From assembly GCA_947254895.1 (NCBI GenBank), contig CAMYEY010000011.1, forward strand, positions 1-25,646: DNA of 25,646 bases, in the 5' to 3' direction. The position numbers and the translations under genes were made by a program. Positions 1-7,968 of this stretch are shown here, one piece after another (position 1 is the stretch's first letter; each line of letters starts with the position of its first letter). Source of the stretch: an uncultured Clostridia bacterium (GTDB lineage Bacteria; Bacillota; Clostridia; Saccharofermentanales; DTU023). The notes beneath the pieces are model-generated. The model searched no databases. It had not been told where the DNA came from and saw only the letters and a program-made list of their open reading frames with translations.

Positions 1-11
1 TTATCCAGGAC

Positions 12-45
12 GTCTCGTGGGCTCGGAGATGTGTATAAGAGACAG
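12..45 (+). other. Nextera (Tn5) sequencing adapter, assembly contaminant
   Basis: These 34 bases match the Illumina Nextera Read 2 transposon adapter, including the 19-base Tn5 mosaic end at the right (AGATGTGTATAAGAGACAG, 27-45). This is library chemistry and not part of the genome. The eleven bases before it would fit the last base of the P7 arm plus a 10-base i7 index, which is inference. Genomic sequence starts at about 46, so the gene there is cut by the library fragment end. Confidence 0.97.
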
Positions 46-670
46 GCTTTGATCCATCTAGATTAACGATCCCCCCCTCACTAGCAACCGCTTCAAGTCC
101 TTCAGTGGATTTGGTTAAAAAGTCGACAAAGGCTTTAACCAGCTGTTCTTCTTCAGAATTTACATAATCACCTGAGGCTCTGGTTACATAGTCAAAAGGT
201 CTGGACAATTCGTAGTCTCCACTCAAGACATTGGCTTCTGTTGGCTCAATTCCTTCATAGAAAAGACCTTTGATATTGTTAGCAGCAAAATCAGTCGTCA
301 GTGAAGCATAGCCTATAGCTTGTGGGTCTTTACCAACTTGGGTAGACATCTCACCATTTGAAGCAACTTCATTAGCGGTATCTGTCAGCTGATCTTTGAA
401 ACCGACAACGCTCTCAAATCCGTCCCTGGTACCTGAAGCAGCATCACGGGTATAGACATTAATCTGGCCAGTAAGACCACCAGTAGTTTTCTCATCCACC
501 GTCGAGCTTTTTTCTTTTGCAGGACCTGTTGTCCCTTGCTCAGCCTGTTCCTCTGCTTTTGTCTGGCTTGAACTTGAATTTTGATTTGAACCTCCAGAGC
601 AGGCTGCTAAAGCCGATATCACGATAATTAAAGAAAGTGTGAAAAGTCCTATTTTTTTGATATGTTTCAT
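46..670 (-). CDS. pstS: phosphate ABC transporter substrate-binding lipoprotein (PstS type), 3' truncated
   Basis: Reading leftwards from ATG at 670, the protein starts MKHIKKIGLFTLSLI and has a lipoprotein signal with lipobox LAAC, followed by a Ser/Gln/Lys-rich linker. It then enters a type 2 periplasmic-binding fold with NVYTRDAASGTRDGFESV, the Arg/Ser-Gly-Thr-Arg phosphate-contact motif of PstS proteins. A GGAGG site lies 6 bases upstream of the ATG. About 208 codons are present and the frame is still open where the adapter begins, so the C-terminal end is missing. Family knowledge: PstS captures inorganic phosphate outside the membrane for PstCAB. The Pho-box-like array upstream supports phosphate control. 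pstC/A/B would be expected beyond the left end. PstS-like paralogues with other roles are possible. Confidence 0.85.
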
Positions 671-764
671 TTTTACCTCCACTTGTTTATTCATATAACC
701 AATCATGGTTGATGTTTAGGTTCTAAGTGACTTTCCTAAGCACAAGACAAGGTTACTCAAACAT

Positions 765-803
765 TGTTAATTCTGAATAAGCCCAATGTAAATTCTATGT
801 AAA
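765..803 (-). promoter_or_regulatory. Pho-box-like array (PhoP binding site) upstream of pstS
   Basis: On the minus strand, hexamers TTTACA (803-798), TTTACA (792-787), CTTATT (781-776) and TTAACA (770-765) follow each other in exact 11-bp steps. Three of the four match the TT(A/C/T)ACA unit. Direct repeats of TT(A/C)ACA with 5-bp spacers are the known PhoP-box layout in Bacillus. Position and orientation fit control of the PstS-type gene starting at 670. The match is seen in the sequence; binding is inferred. Confidence 0.7.
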
Positions 804-898
804 GATATTTTGCGACATGGCTTTTCCCTAAAAAAAAGTTAAAATAAGCCCGTAAGAAAAATTTATCGAACTATTTATGGGGTAGAAAAGGATTTGCG

Positions 899-1627
899 AT
901 GGAAGAAAGAATTGACAAGATTTTAGCGAGATCAGGCTACGGCAGCCGTAAAGAAATTAAGCAGATGATCCGAGCAGGACGCATTTCTCTTGGCGGCCAG
1001 CCAGTCACCGACTCCGGCCAAAAAATATCTCCTGCAGACCAAGACTTTCTCTGTCTGGATATGAGACCGGTCAAACTTTATCAAAGCCTGGTCTTTATGC
1101 TCAATAAACCAGCTGGCTTGATCACGGCTATCAAGGATAGTCACCGACCGACCGTCGGCGACTTGATCCCGGCCAAGTGGCAAAACAAGGGACTGGCCCC
1201 AGTTGGCAGGTTAGATAAGGATACCGAAGGCTTGTTGATCTTAACGAATGATGGCCAACTCTCCCACCGGATCTGTTCGCCTAAATGGCAGATTGCGAAA
1301 AAGTACTGGATGATAACAGAAGGAAAGCCCTTTAGTCAGGCTGACCAAGAAGTCTTTAGCCAAGGCTTCACTGCCCCTGATGGCTCTGTCTTTCTCCCCT
1401 CTATCCTAGAAATAGTGGATAAATATGAGGCTTTTTTAACCGTCTACGAAGGCCAATACCACCAGGTTAAGCGGATGGCTAAATCCAGCGGCCGTGAGGT
1501 TAAGTACCTAAAGCGTCTGCAAATTGCAGACTTAGAACTTGATCCTGACCTAGATACCGGTCAAATCCGTCTGCTTAGTCCAAGTGAAAAAACTGCCCTC
1601 TATAGGGCCTGCCAGCTCCAGGAATAA
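899..1627 (+). CDS. rsuA: RsuA/RluB-family 16S/23S rRNA pseudouridine synthase
   Basis: This 242-residue protein has an N-terminal S4 RNA-binding domain (residues about 2-50, RIDKILARSGYGSRKEIKQM) followed by the pseudouridine synthase domain. The catalytic-aspartate motif is seen as GRLDKDTEGLLILTNDG, and the family's C-terminal QYHQVKRM is also present. Enzymes of this type convert a specific uridine of ribosomal RNA to pseudouridine in the cytoplasm. The length fits RsuA (one site in 16S rRNA) better than the longer RluB, but RluB/RluE-like specificity cannot be excluded. An AAAAGGA site 6-7 bases before the ATG supports this start. The gene is convergent with the oxidoreductase on the other strand, with 36 bases between the stops, and stands alone. 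Confidence is high for the family and moderate for the symbol. Confidence 0.88.
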   Translation: MEERIDKILARSGYGSRKEIKQMIRAGRISLGGQPVTDSGQKISPADQDFLCLDMRPVKLYQSLVFMLNKPAGLITAIKDSHRPTVGDLIPAKWQNKGLAPVGRLDKDTEGLLILTNDGQLSHRICSPKWQIAKKYWMITEGKPFSQADQEVFSQGFTAPDGSVFLPSILEIVDKYEAFLTVYEGQYHQVKRMAKSSGREVKYLKRLQIADLELDPDLDTGQIRLLSPSEKTALYRACQLQE

Positions 1628-1691
1628 GCCTATGAGGCAGCAGGCCCAAAAGGGGCTAATAAGCTAAACCTTCATAGCTGCTTCATAGGCT
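1627..1691. repeat. 15-bp inverted repeat across two convergent gene ends
   Basis: The arms are 1627-1641 (AGCCTATGAGGCAGC) and 1677-1691 (GCTGCTTCATAGGCT), with 14 of 15 positions complementary and the exception a G-U pair in RNA. The right arm is coding: it encodes the last residues of the minus-strand oxidoreductase. No U-tract follows, so it is not a textbook terminator, but a transcript reading through from either gene would form this hairpin. Confidence 0.6.
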
Positions 1692-3715
1692 GACCAGATA
1701 ACAGTGCGAATATTGCCTACTGAAGCACAATCACCGATCAGGCTAACATTTTTCCCGGCAGGAAAAGCTGGGTCTGGCTTGTAGCCTACCGAGGAAATCA
1801 CCGAATCACACTCAAGGGTAATTTCTTCTCCTGACTTTCCGCTACAGGTAATCTGTCCGGGAGAGACCGCCTTTAAGGTTGTTTCCAGATAGACCGGAAC
1901 CTTTTTCCAGGCAAACCATTCTCTCAAGTAAGAGGAATTAGCTAAACAAACCCCTTTCTGAGAAACCAGGTCATCCTTCATCTCGATAATCAACGGCTCA
2001 TGCCCTTGTAAAGCCAGCTCATAGGCAATCTCACAGCCTGTCAAACCGCCACCGATCACGGCTACCTTCTGCCCAACCTCTGCTCCATTAAGGTAGTCAC
2101 AGGCTTCAACCATCAATTCATGGCCGGGTAATTGACCCAACTTGATCGGCCTAGCCCCCGTAGCTACGATAACCTTATCCCGGCCAAAGTCAGCCAGGCT
2201 GGTAATTTCTTGGTCAAATTTAATGTCAATCTTGAGCTTATCCATCTGACGGATATACCAGGCCAAGAGATCACGTAGGGGACCCTTATAGGATTCAGAT
2301 GAGGCGGGAATAAAAGTTCCCCCAAGCTTGTCCGATTTTTCATAAATAACCGGCCTGTGTCCCCTTAGTTTTAAGACCCGGGCGGCCTCCATACCCCCGA
2401 TACCGCCTCCGATAATATGGACCGTTTGGGGCTGGTCAGTTTTTTCAATATAGTGCTTATCCCACTGCATCATCTCAGCATTGACCGCACAGCGGGCTAG
2501 GTGGAGGGAATCCTCCAGGTCCTGGTCGTTGGGAACCCCCTTGTAGTGGCACATGTTAAAACAACCGTTATGGCAACAAATACATGGCCTTATATCCTCT
2601 TCCTGGCCAGCCAAAAGTTTGCTAAACCAGGCCGGGTCCGCCAAAAACCTCCGAGCAAAGCCAACCGCATCTATTTTACCTGCAGCAATTGCGGCATTGG
2701 CTGTTTCCGGATCCATACGGCCGGCACTAACCACCGGGATATCAACAAATTTCTTAATGTGCTCGACATATTCAAGATTGCAGTTTTCCGGCATGTAGAT
2801 AGGTGGATGGGCCCAGTACCAAGCATCGTAAGTACCATTATCACAATTTAGCATATCGTAGCCGGCATCCTCCAAAAACTTAGCAGCTTCTTCTGACTCA
2901 GCCAGGTCCCTGCCAACCTCGACAAAGTCTTCGCCCGGCAAAGCCCCCTGGCGAAAGCCCTTAGTTTTAGAAACAACCGAATACCTAAGAGAGACCGGAA
3001 AGTCTGACCCACAAGCCGCTTTAATAGCCTTAACGATTTCAGCCGCAAAGCGATAACGGTTAGGTAGATTTCCACCATATTCATCTGACCTTTTATTGGT
3101 ATACTTAAGGGCAAATTGATCAAGCAGGTAACCTTCATGAACAGCGTGTATTTCAACCCCATCTACTCCTGCTTCTTGGCAAAGCTTAGCTGTCTTGGCA
3201 AAAGCCTCTATCATTTCCTGAATCTCGGCCTTGGTCATCTCCCTAGAGGGGACCTTATCTGACCAGCGGTTGGGCAAGGGAGATGCGGATGCGGTAATCT
3301 TATCTAGGTCCATAACAGGTTTAGATAAGAAGCGAAGCACTTTGCTTCCGTAAAGGGTTTCCATCATCTTGCTGATGGTAAAAGACCGACCAAAACCTGC
3401 CGTCAACTGGATGAATAACTTAGCCCCGGTCTTGTGAAAACTGGGCAACCAGGCAGCCAGGTCTTGATACATTTTTTTATTTTTATAGAGCCATTGGCCG
3501 AACATAGGATTATAAACCGGTTGGCAACCGGGCAAGACTAGGCCGACATTGTTTTCAGCAACTTCTTGGATAAATCTTGCCCCAACTTCATCAAAATGAT
3601 TTTTCTCCATCCAGCCTAAAAGGTTAGTCCCTCCCATGGAGGTCAAAACCAACCTATTTTTTATTTCTACATTACCTATCCGCCAAGGGGTAAGTAGAGC
3701 ACCTAATTTTTCCAT
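1664..3715 (-). CDS. NADH:flavin oxidoreductase / 2,4-dienoyl-CoA reductase family (BaiCD-like)
   Basis: This is a three-part protein of 683 residues. Residues 1-370 are an Old-Yellow-Enzyme FMN barrel (opening LLTPWRIGNVEIKNR; active-site stretch EIHAVHEGYLLDQF at 188-201; YGGNLPNRYRF). Next come cysteines C378, C381, C385 and C409 in the place of the family's [4Fe-4S] ligands. A Rossmann dinucleotide site (GGGIGGMEAARVL, from about 436) and a second one (VIGGGLTGCEIAYEL) bind FAD and NAD(P)H. Relatives reduce activated C=C bonds (dienoyl-CoA, 3-oxo-steroid/bile-acid CoA, enoates); the substrate here is unknown. The HAVHEGYLLDQF form resembles BaiCD-type enzymes. The start at 3715 is chosen because AAAGGAGG lies 6 bases before it; an in-frame ATG at 3736 has no such site. 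No linked pathway gene was found. Confidence 0.88.
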   Translation of the reverse strand: MEKLGALLTPWRIGNVEIKNRLVLTSMGGTNLLGWMEKNHFDEVGARFIQEVAENNVGLVLPGCQPVYNPMFGQWLYKNKKMYQDLAAWLPSFHKTGAKLFIQLTAGFGRSFTISKMMETLYGSKVLRFLSKPVMDLDKITASASPLPNRWSDKVPSREMTKAEIQEMIEAFAKTAKLCQEAGVDGVEIHAVHEGYLLDQFALKYTNKRSDEYGGNLPNRYRFAAEIVKAIKAACGSDFPVSLRYSVVSKTKGFRQGALPGEDFVEVGRDLAESEEAAKFLEDAGYDMLNCDNGTYDAWYWAHPPIYMPENCNLEYVEHIKKFVDIPVVSAGRMDPETANAAIAAGKIDAVGFARRFLADPAWFSKLLAGQEEDIRPCICCHNGCFNMCHYKGVPNDQDLEDSLHLARCAVNAEMMQWDKHYIEKTDQPQTVHIIGGGIGGMEAARVLKLRGHRPVIYEKSDKLGGTFIPASSESYKGPLRDLLAWYIRQMDKLKIDIKFDQEITSLADFGRDKVIVATGARPIKLGQLPGHELMVEACDYLNGAEVGQKVAVIGGGLTGCEIAYELALQGHEPLIIEMKDDLVSQKGVCLANSSYLREWFAWKKVPVYLETTLKAVSPGQITCSGKSGEEITLECDSVISSVGYKPDPAFPAGKNVSLIGDCASVGNIRTVIWSAYEAAMKV

Positions 3716-3895
3716 CGCTTCCTCCTTTTTACACACCTCTTAAGAGTCTAGAAATTAAACGCACTTCTAAACTTCAAGGCCACGAAATGGATGCACATAG
3801 CTCTTGATAAATTCCACCTGTCCGTCACAAAGAACAGTAAATTGTGCTATCATTATATTATATTTGTGCATATAGTCCAGGAGGAGTTTGTCTAA

Positions 3896-5530
3896 ATGAA
3901 ACAGGAAGGCTGGCAGAACCAGGTCGTTTACCAAATTTATCCGAGAAGTTTTTGTGATTCAAACGGAGACGGGATTGGTGATATCCCGGGAATTATAAGC
4001 AAACTGGATTATTTGGCTGACCTGGGAATTGACCTCATTTGGCTGTCTCCAGTCTACCCCTCACCTAATTATGATAATGGCTATGACATCAGTGACTATT
4101 GTGACATTAACCCTGAGTTTGGGACCTTGGCTGACTTTGATCAACTGCTAGCCGAAGCAAAAAAGCGACAAATTGGGATCATCATGGACCTGGTCATCAA
4201 CCATACCTCTAACCAACATGACTGGTTTCAAAAAAGCAGGCAAGGGATTGAACCCTACAAAGATTTCTATATTTGGAAATCTGCTCCTGATGGAAAAAAG
4301 CCCAATAACTGGACCGGCTTCTTTGGCGGTGATACTTGGGCCTATGATGAAGTCCGCGGCCAATACTACCTCCACCTATTTGCTAAAGAACAACCTGATC
4401 TGAACTATCATAATCCCCTGGTTGTGGAAAAGGTTAAGGAGGTTATGCAATTTTGGCTAGACCGTGGTGTCAAGGGTTTCCGCTGTGACGTCATCAATAT
4501 TCTCTACAAAGATAGCCTGGAGAACGGCCGTTGGCAGCCGGTTTTGATTGGTTCAGAGTACTATCTTTCTAGGCCCGGTCTCCATAAACTACTCCAGGAA
4601 TTTAACCGGGATATCTGGTCTCCCTACGGGGCTTATACGGTTGGTGAAACTGTCTTTATCAGCCCGAGCCTAGCCGATGACCTCACCAATCCAGATAGGC
4701 AAGAATTAACTTCTGTCTTCGCTTTTGAACATATGGAGACGGATTGCTTTGGTGTAAAATGGTTTCCACGTCGCTTTTCTCCCAAAAGATTCTTTGACTG
4801 CTTGAGTAAGTGGCAGAAGCTTCCCCTCTGGAATACCTTATACTTTGAAAACCATGACCAACCTAGGTCCGTTTCTCGTTTTGGCGACGACCAGCTTTAC
4901 CATAAAGAATCTGCCAAAGCCCTAGCTCTCCTCCTTCTAAGCCTCAGGGGAAAACCCTTCCTCTACCAAGGGCAAGAAATTGGTATGACTAATTTTGATT
5001 TTGAGTCTATGGACCAGGTGCAAGATGTCGAATCTAAAAACATTTGGCAGATAGCTAGAAAACTTCATATACCAACTTCCCTATGCTGGAAGGTTGTAGC
5101 TAAAAAGAGCCGGGATAATGCCAGAACCCCTATGCAATGGACAAAGGAAGTTGGAGCAGGTTTCAGCTCCGACCAAGCCTGGCTTGGCATCAACAGCAAC
5201 CACCGAGAGATCAATGTTGAGGACAATCTCAAAAGCCCTCTCTCAATTTGGCATTTTTACCAACGTCTCCTGGACTTTCGTAAATCAAGCTCAATCCTTT
5301 GCCAGGGTAATTTTCAAGAACTTTATCAAAAATCCGGCCTATTTGCTTTCTCTAGGAACTATAAGGGTCAGGGCTTGATTTTTTTGATCAACCTTTCCTC
5401 TAGAGCCCACAAGAGCCCTTTCTCAGGACCTGCCCTCTTTTCATCTTATGAGCAGGCGGATGTGACCAGAGAATTAAAGCCGTATGAGGCTGCCCTCATG
5501 GATGCTGATCAGGTCAGGCAAAATTTTTAA
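3896..5530 (+). CDS. GH13 alpha-glucosidase (oligo-1,6-glucosidase type)
   Basis: This is a cytoplasmic 544-residue enzyme with no signal peptide. It carries the GH13_31-type calcium loop DSNGDGIGDIPG (21-32), DLVINHTS (98-105), GFRCDVIN with catalytic nucleophile D198, VGET with acid/base E251, and ENHDQ with D321. A C-terminal beta domain runs from about 465. Val199 next to the nucleophile is the residue associated with alpha-1,6 preference (isomaltase); alpha-1,4 maltases usually carry Thr. Oligo-1,6-glucosidase, dextran glucosidase and trehalose-6-phosphate hydrolase are therefore all possible, and sucrose-type cleavage of raffinose products cannot be excluded. AGGAGGAG lies 9 bases before the ATG. 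It is the first gene of the sugar operon, 35 bases before the alpha-galactosidase. Confidence 0.9.
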   Translation: MKQEGWQNQVVYQIYPRSFCDSNGDGIGDIPGIISKLDYLADLGIDLIWLSPVYPSPNYDNGYDISDYCDINPEFGTLADFDQLLAEAKKRQIGIIMDLVINHTSNQHDWFQKSRQGIEPYKDFYIWKSAPDGKKPNNWTGFFGGDTWAYDEVRGQYYLHLFAKEQPDLNYHNPLVVEKVKEVMQFWLDRGVKGFRCDVINILYKDSLENGRWQPVLIGSEYYLSRPGLHKLLQEFNRDIWSPYGAYTVGETVFISPSLADDLTNPDRQELTSVFAFEHMETDCFGVKWFPRRFSPKRFFDCLSKWQKLPLWNTLYFENHDQPRSVSRFGDDQLYHKESAKALALLLLSLRGKPFLYQGQEIGMTNFDFESMDQVQDVESKNIWQIARKLHIPTSLCWKVVAKKSRDNARTPMQWTKEVGAGFSSDQAWLGINSNHREINVEDNLKSPLSIWHFYQRLLDFRKSSSILCQGNFQELYQKSGLFAFSRNYKGQGLIFLINLSSRAHKSPFSGPALFSSYEQADVTRELKPYEAALMDADQVRQNF

Positions 5531-5565
5531 AGAGACGATAAATGATGGAGGCTTAAGGCTGACTT

Positions 5566-7968
5566 ATGGTAGAAGCAGGTAAAAAAAGCAAAGAAAATCT
5601 AAAGTTCACATGGATTGAAGTCCGACAGCAGACTTTTCTCCTCAAGACTAGAAACACCTCCTACCTTATGGTGGCCAATAAATTTGGCCACTTAGAACAG
5701 ATTCACTATGGAGAAAAAGTTTTAATAGACGACTTGGAAGCCCTCCGCTACAAACACACCATCCCTTATGGGTCTGCCATCATCTACCAGGAATCTGAAA
5801 GCAGTTATTCCCTTGATAACCTCTTACTCAATTGGTCAGGTACAGGCCGGGGGGATTATCGAGAAAGCCCCTTGGAGTTGGAGTTTGCCGATGGAAGCCA
5901 GACCAGTGATTTTAAGTACCAGAGCTATCAACTCATTCAAGGGACCTACTCATGCCCTGACCTCCCTACCGCCCAAGGAAATCCGGCAGAGAGCCTTATT
6001 CTAGAATTTAAAGAAGCCAGTCGTCCTCTTAGCCTAAAGTTGATCTTTACTGTTTTCCCCGACCAAGACGTCATCTGCCGTCGGGCAATTCTGGAAAATC
6101 TAGGACAAGAAGATGTTAGTATCTATAAGTTTATGAGTTGCATGCTGGACCTACCTAAGAATGACTATGTCCTCCTCCACCTGGCCGGTGACTGGAATGC
6201 TGAATGCCAAGTCTGTAAAGAAAAGCTGGGTTCGGCCCGTCTCGTTATCTCTTCCTCTACAGGCTCTTCATCAAATCGAGCCAATCCGGCTTGGGCCTTA
6301 GCAGAAAGCGGTGCCAATCAGGACCACGGTCAGGTTATCGGCTGCAATCTCATTTATAGTGGCAACCATTACAGTTCCATCAGTAGGTCAAATCACGACC
6401 TAGTCAGGCTGGTTACCGGGATAAGTCCCGAAAATTTTCATTGGAACCTGAAGGCCGGGCAAGAATTTACAACACCTGAAGCCGTCATCAGCTTTTCAAA
6501 GCAAGGTTACAATGGCCTAGCTCAAAACATGCACGGTTTTGTAAAAAACCATATCATTCCCGGCTATTGGCAGGAAAAACCCCGTCCCATAGTCCTCAAC
6601 AGTTGGGAGGCCTATCATTTTAAATTTACAGAAAGTAGCATCCTTAAATTGGCTAAAGAAGCCAGCAAATTGGGGATTGAGCTTTTTGTGTTGGACGACG
6701 GTTGGTTTGGCCAAAGAAATGACGATAAAGCCGGCTTGGGCGACTATGATGTAAACCGTAAAAAGCTACCGGGCGGTCTTAAGACATTAGCAGAAAAGCT
6801 CCAAAAATTAGACCTCGATTTTGGGCTCTGGTTTGAACCGGAAGCCGTCAATCCCGATAGCAAGCTGTACCGTTCCCACCCCGAGTATGCTATAAAGCCG
6901 CCCGACCGAGACCCAGTCCTTGGCCGTAATCAACTCCTCCTCGACCTTACCCGGGAAGATGTCCAGGATTATATTGTAGCTGAAATAACTAAGATTCTAG
7001 ATTCAGCCCCCATCCGTTATGTCAAGTGGGACATGAATAGGCACCTGGCTGACCTTTTTTCCCAAACTTGCCGGTCCGGAGAATTTGTCCACCGTTATTA
7101 CCTGGCCCTCTATAAGATTTTACACAGGATCTTTGACTCCAGGCCGGAAATTCTCCTAGAAATGTGCTCATCCGGGGGGAACCGCTTTGATCTAGGCATG
7201 CTTGCCTTTGCACCACAAATCTGGGCCTCGGATAATACTGACCCTATTGACCGTCTGGCTATTCAAGAGGGACTAAGCTATTTTTATCCCCAGTCGGCTA
7301 TCTCATGCCATGTCTCAGCCGCTCCCCATAGTTCCACCTTGAGGAAAACCAGGCTTTCAACCCGCTTTAACATAGCCGCCTTTGGGGTTTTAGGTTATGA
7401 ACTGGACCTGGGTAAGCTCAACAAGTTGGAAAAGGCCTCTATCAAGGAACAGATTCTTTTTTATAAGGAATATAGAGAAATTTTCCAACAAGGAAGATTC
7501 TTCCGCTATGACCTTCCGGCTCAAAACCAAACGTCTTGGTCCGTGGTAAGTCCAGACAGTAGCCGGGCTTTAGTCGTCCTAGCCCAGGGGCAAAGCAAGG
7601 CCGGACCATCTGCCGACTGGCTCAAAGTTAAAGGTCTTGATCCCGGAAAACTCTATCGTTTAGATAACTTTAAACAAAAACTTTCTGTATCAGAATTTGG
7701 CAGCCTACTCGACTATGTCCTTCCAGTCTCACTGAGGGCGGACGGCCTGATTCTCACCCTTGCTAACCGCTACTATGCCCTAGACGATGGCATGTTAAGC
7801 CTGAAAGCGTCAGGATCTGCCCTGGCTTCCGGGATCTGCTTAGAAAGCCAATTTATCGGAACAGGCTACCAGCCCGAATTAAGGATGTGGGGAGACTATG
7901 GTTCCCAAATCTATATCATCAATCAGCTTAAAGGTGATGACAATAAAGGAGAAGACAATGCAAGATAA
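5566..7968 (+). CDS. GH36 alpha-galactosidase
   Basis: This 800-residue enzyme has no signal peptide and is predicted cytoplasmic. It has the GH36 layout: N-terminal beta-supersandwich (about 20-330), a TIM barrel with NSWEAYHFKF (345-354) and VLDDGWFG (375-382), nucleophile D489 in VKWDMNR, CSSGG at 534-538 and acid/base D556 in ASDNTDPIDR, then a C-terminal beta domain. It hydrolyses terminal alpha-1,6-galactose from melibiose, raffinose and stachyose. The length is close to AgaA/RafA-type enzymes (about 730-750) with a short N-terminal extension. The ribosome site is weak: AAGG 7 bases before the ATG, with GGAGG further away at 5546. Its last 11 bases overlap the start of the symporter, so the two are probably translationally coupled. 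Confidence 0.92.
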   Translation: MVEAGKKSKENLKFTWIEVRQQTFLLKTRNTSYLMVANKFGHLEQIHYGEKVLIDDLEALRYKHTIPYGSAIIYQESESSYSLDNLLLNWSGTGRGDYRESPLELEFADGSQTSDFKYQSYQLIQGTYSCPDLPTAQGNPAESLILEFKEASRPLSLKLIFTVFPDQDVICRRAILENLGQEDVSIYKFMSCMLDLPKNDYVLLHLAGDWNAECQVCKEKLGSARLVISSSTGSSSNRANPAWALAESGANQDHGQVIGCNLIYSGNHYSSISRSNHDLVRLVTGISPENFHWNLKAGQEFTTPEAVISFSKQGYNGLAQNMHGFVKNHIIPGYWQEKPRPIVLNSWEAYHFKFTESSILKLAKEASKLGIELFVLDDGWFGQRNDDKAGLGDYDVNRKKLPGGLKTLAEKLQKLDLDFGLWFEPEAVNPDSKLYRSHPEYAIKPPDRDPVLGRNQLLLDLTREDVQDYIVAEITKILDSAPIRYVKWDMNRHLADLFSQTCRSGEFVHRYYLALYKILHRIFDSRPEILLEMCSSGGNRFDLGMLAFAPQIWASDNTDPIDRLAIQEGLSYFYPQSAISCHVSAAPHSSTLRKTRLSTRFNIAAFGVLGYELDLGKLNKLEKASIKEQILFYKEYREIFQQGRFFRYDLPAQNQTSWSVVSPDSSRALVVLAQGQSKAGPSADWLKVKGLDPGKLYRLDNFKQKLSVSEFGSLLDYVLPVSLRADGLILTLANRYYALDDGMLSLKASGSALASGICLESQFIGTGYQPELRMWGDYGSQIYIINQLKGDDNKGEDNAR

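Noticed and set aside
2501..2851. Open plus-strand frame of 116 codons inside the oxidoreductase gene
   Set aside because: It is antisense to a clear FMN/Fe-S enzyme, has no ribosome site and no recognisable motif; a shadow of the coding frame.
3842..3864. TTGTGC and repeated TATATT upstream of the alpha-glucosidase, possible promoter or catabolite-repression site
   Set aside because: No -35 and -10 pair at acceptable spacing could be set, and no cre consensus was found; too weak to list.
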